Shown here in pieces: positions 6,507 to 7,423 of a stretch of DNA of 7,423 nucleotides (positions within the stretch are counted from its first letter, which is position 1; each line of letters starts with the position of its first letter). The notes beneath the pieces are model-generated. The model ran no database searches, had not been told where the DNA came from, and saw only the letters and a list, made by a program, of their open reading frames with translations. The translations under genes were made by a program, and so were the position numbers. The DNA is from Brucellaceae bacterium (GTDB taxonomy: Bacteria > Pseudomonadota > Alphaproteobacteria > Rhizobiales > Rhizobiaceae). The DNA lies in the NCBI GenBank assembly GCA_031253705.1, contig JAIRVW010000206.1, positions 1 through 7,423 on the forward strand, given 5' to 3'.

Positions 6507-7049
6507 ATGCAAAAAAACGCAACCGGCAGCATTTCAGCAGTCCCGCAGCACGATAATTCACAAGCACCGGCTGATAAAATGACAAAAAGCGGCACTGCAA
6601 ACAAACAACAATCACCTATGCAGGCCGCGATGGAAGAAGCCCGTGCAGCCGGTGCGCGCGGCGAAGTCCCGATCGGCGCGGTGATTACCCATAAAAACCG
6701 GATCATCGCCCGTGCCGGCAACCGTACGCGCGAGATTAATGACCCGACGGCACATGCTGAAATTCTGGCAATCCGTATTGCCTGTGAAGCACTGGACAAT
6801 GAACGCTTAGGCGATTGCGATCTCTATGTGACGCTGGAGCCTTGCGCAATGTGCGCGGCAGCGATCTCTTTCGCCCGTATACGCCGTCTCTATTATGCCT
6901 CCGGCGATCCGAAAGGCGGCGGCGTCGAATATGGCCCGCGCTTTTACAGCCAGCCGACCTGCCACCATGCACCGGATGTCTATTCCGGTATCGGTGAAGC
7001 TGAGGCGACAGCCCTGCTGCGTGATTTCTTCAGAGACAAGCGTAAATAA
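6507..7049 (+). CDS. tadA: tRNA-specific adenosine deaminase TadA
   Basis: TadA converts adenosine 34 to inosine in the anticodon of tRNA-Arg(ACG), letting one tRNA read several CGN codons; it is normally essential. Zinc and catalytic residues are all present: H83 and E85 in DPTAHAEILAIR, and C113 and C116 in LEPCAMCAAAI. The surrounding RGEVPIGAV (51-59) and GDPKGGG (133-139) are typical TadA rather than cytosine deaminase sequence. The core begins at about residue 38, so the chosen start gives an extra Ser/Ala/Gln-rich stretch of some 37 residues. Alternative ATG codons are at 6579 and 6618; the 6507 start has the only Shine-Dalgarno-like sequence (AAAGG, 12 bases away, weak), the others none I can see. 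The gene is divergent from the rluB-like gene and convergent with the gene at the right edge. Function is confident, the exact start is not. Confidence 0.93.
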   Translation: MQKNATGSISAVPQHDNSQAPADKMTKSGTANKQQSPMQAAMEEARAAGARGEVPIGAVITHKNRIIARAGNRTREINDPTAHAEILAIRIACEALDNERLGDCDLYVTLEPCAMCAAAISFARIRRLYYASGDPKGGGVEYGPRFYSQPTCHHAPDVYSGIGEAEATALLRDFFRDKRK

Positions 7050-7080
7050 AAAATGCCGCGGCTTGAGACAAGACGCGGCA
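7048..7080. terminator. Hairpin terminator between tadA and the convergent gene
   Basis: Arms TGCCGCG (7054-7060) and CGCGGCA (7074-7080) form seven base pairs. Inside them CTTG (7062-7065) and CAAG (7069-7072) add four more around the loop AGA, with one G/A mismatch. On the - strand the stem is followed by six T (7053-7048) and then ATTTA, making a canonical terminator for the gene ending at 7102. On the + strand there is no T run, so termination of tadA here would be weaker. Confidence 0.8.
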
Positions 7081-7101
7081 CTATTCAAATTATTATCAGG
7101 A

Positions 7102-7423
7102 TCAGAGACCCAGCTTATCACGCCAGCTCTTAGAGCCGGTCGCTTCAGCTTTACGGCGGCGTTCTTTTTTCGCCTCATCTTCACCCAGATCACCGACAGT
7201 AGCCGTATTGGCAGGCTGGCGATAGCTGACCGGCGGCTCGCTCAGATATTTACGCTGGGTGGCGGAGCCGCCTGCGCGGTCGATCTGAGCCTGCTTGGCT
7301 GCTGCGGCAATTGCCGGATCTTTCACAGAATCGCGCGCGGCATAATCTTCACGACGGCTTGAGCCGCTTGGCAGAATTGAACGACGCAGCGCGACATCAC
7401 TCGGACCATCCGGTGCAATCGGC
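7102..7423 (-). CDS. Unrecognised protein, C-terminal fragment
   Basis: The frame is open from the window edge (7423) to a TGA at 7104-7102, giving at least 106 residues of a longer protein whose N-terminus lies to the right. A GTG at 7326 is in frame but appears internal, because the open frame continues upstream with similar composition. The visible part reads PIAPDGPSDVALRRSILPSG near the edge, then an Ala-rich segment (KDPAIAAAAKQAQIDRAGG), a Pro/Tyr-containing stretch (YLSEPPVSYRQP) and a charged end (DEAKKERRRKAEA) finishing KSWRDKLGL. It is hydrophilic with no membrane segment, low in hydrophobic core residues and probably disordered. I do not recognise the family. Support for coding comes from the uninterrupted frame, balanced codon use and the canonical terminator directly after the stop. 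Confidence 0.72.
   Translation of the reverse strand, partial: PIAPDGPSDVALRRSILPSGSSRREDYAARDSVKDPAIAAAAKQAQIDRAGGSATQRKYLSEPPVSYRQPANTATVGDLGEDEAKKERRRKAEATGSKSWRDKLGL

Overview
This window looks like ordinary chromosomal housekeeping DNA from an alphaproteobacterium. The proteins have the flavour of the Rhizobiales, most likely a relative of Brucella/Ochrobactrum. That placement rests on recognising the protein families and the arrangement tadA / rluB-like / rsmD, not on a database search. I see no phage, insertion sequence, CRISPR array, tRNA or rRNA, and no gene that looks recently acquired.

Layout, left to right. (1) Positions 1-652, + strand: the C-terminal nucleotide-binding (RCK/TrkA-N) part of a KefB/KefC-type potassium/proton antiporter, cut by the window edge. 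(2) A strong bidirectional terminator at 672-707, shared with the convergent operon that follows. (3) Positions 3696-731, - strand: two translationally coupled genes for exported M16B zinc peptidase subunits. The first has the zinc site and lacks the Arg/Tyr pair; the second lacks the zinc site and keeps the pair. (4) A 189-bp gap at 3697-3885 with a candidate promoter, a near-perfect palindrome and a terminator hairpin. (5) Positions 6251-3886, - strand: an RluB-like 23S rRNA pseudouridine synthase with a roughly 300-residue Arg/Gly-rich disordered tail, overlapping rsmD (16S rRNA m2G966 methyltransferase) by one base. (6) A 255-bp divergent gap at 6252-6506 holding three related inverted half-sites. 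(7) Positions 6507-7049, + strand: tadA, the tRNA adenosine-34 deaminase. (8) A hairpin terminator at 7048-7080 and, convergent with tadA, the C-terminal end of an unrecognised protein running off the right edge.

The functional theme of the right half is RNA modification: 23S rRNA (RluB-like), 16S rRNA (RsmD) and tRNA (TadA) around one divergent control region. The M16 pair is envelope proteolysis. No intergenic stretch exceeds 300 bases. The most interesting items are the complementary loss of active-site parts in the two M16 subunits, the long Arg/Gly tail on the pseudouridine synthase, and the alternative inverted repeats between rluB and tadA. I do not see clear evidence of an undescribed system.
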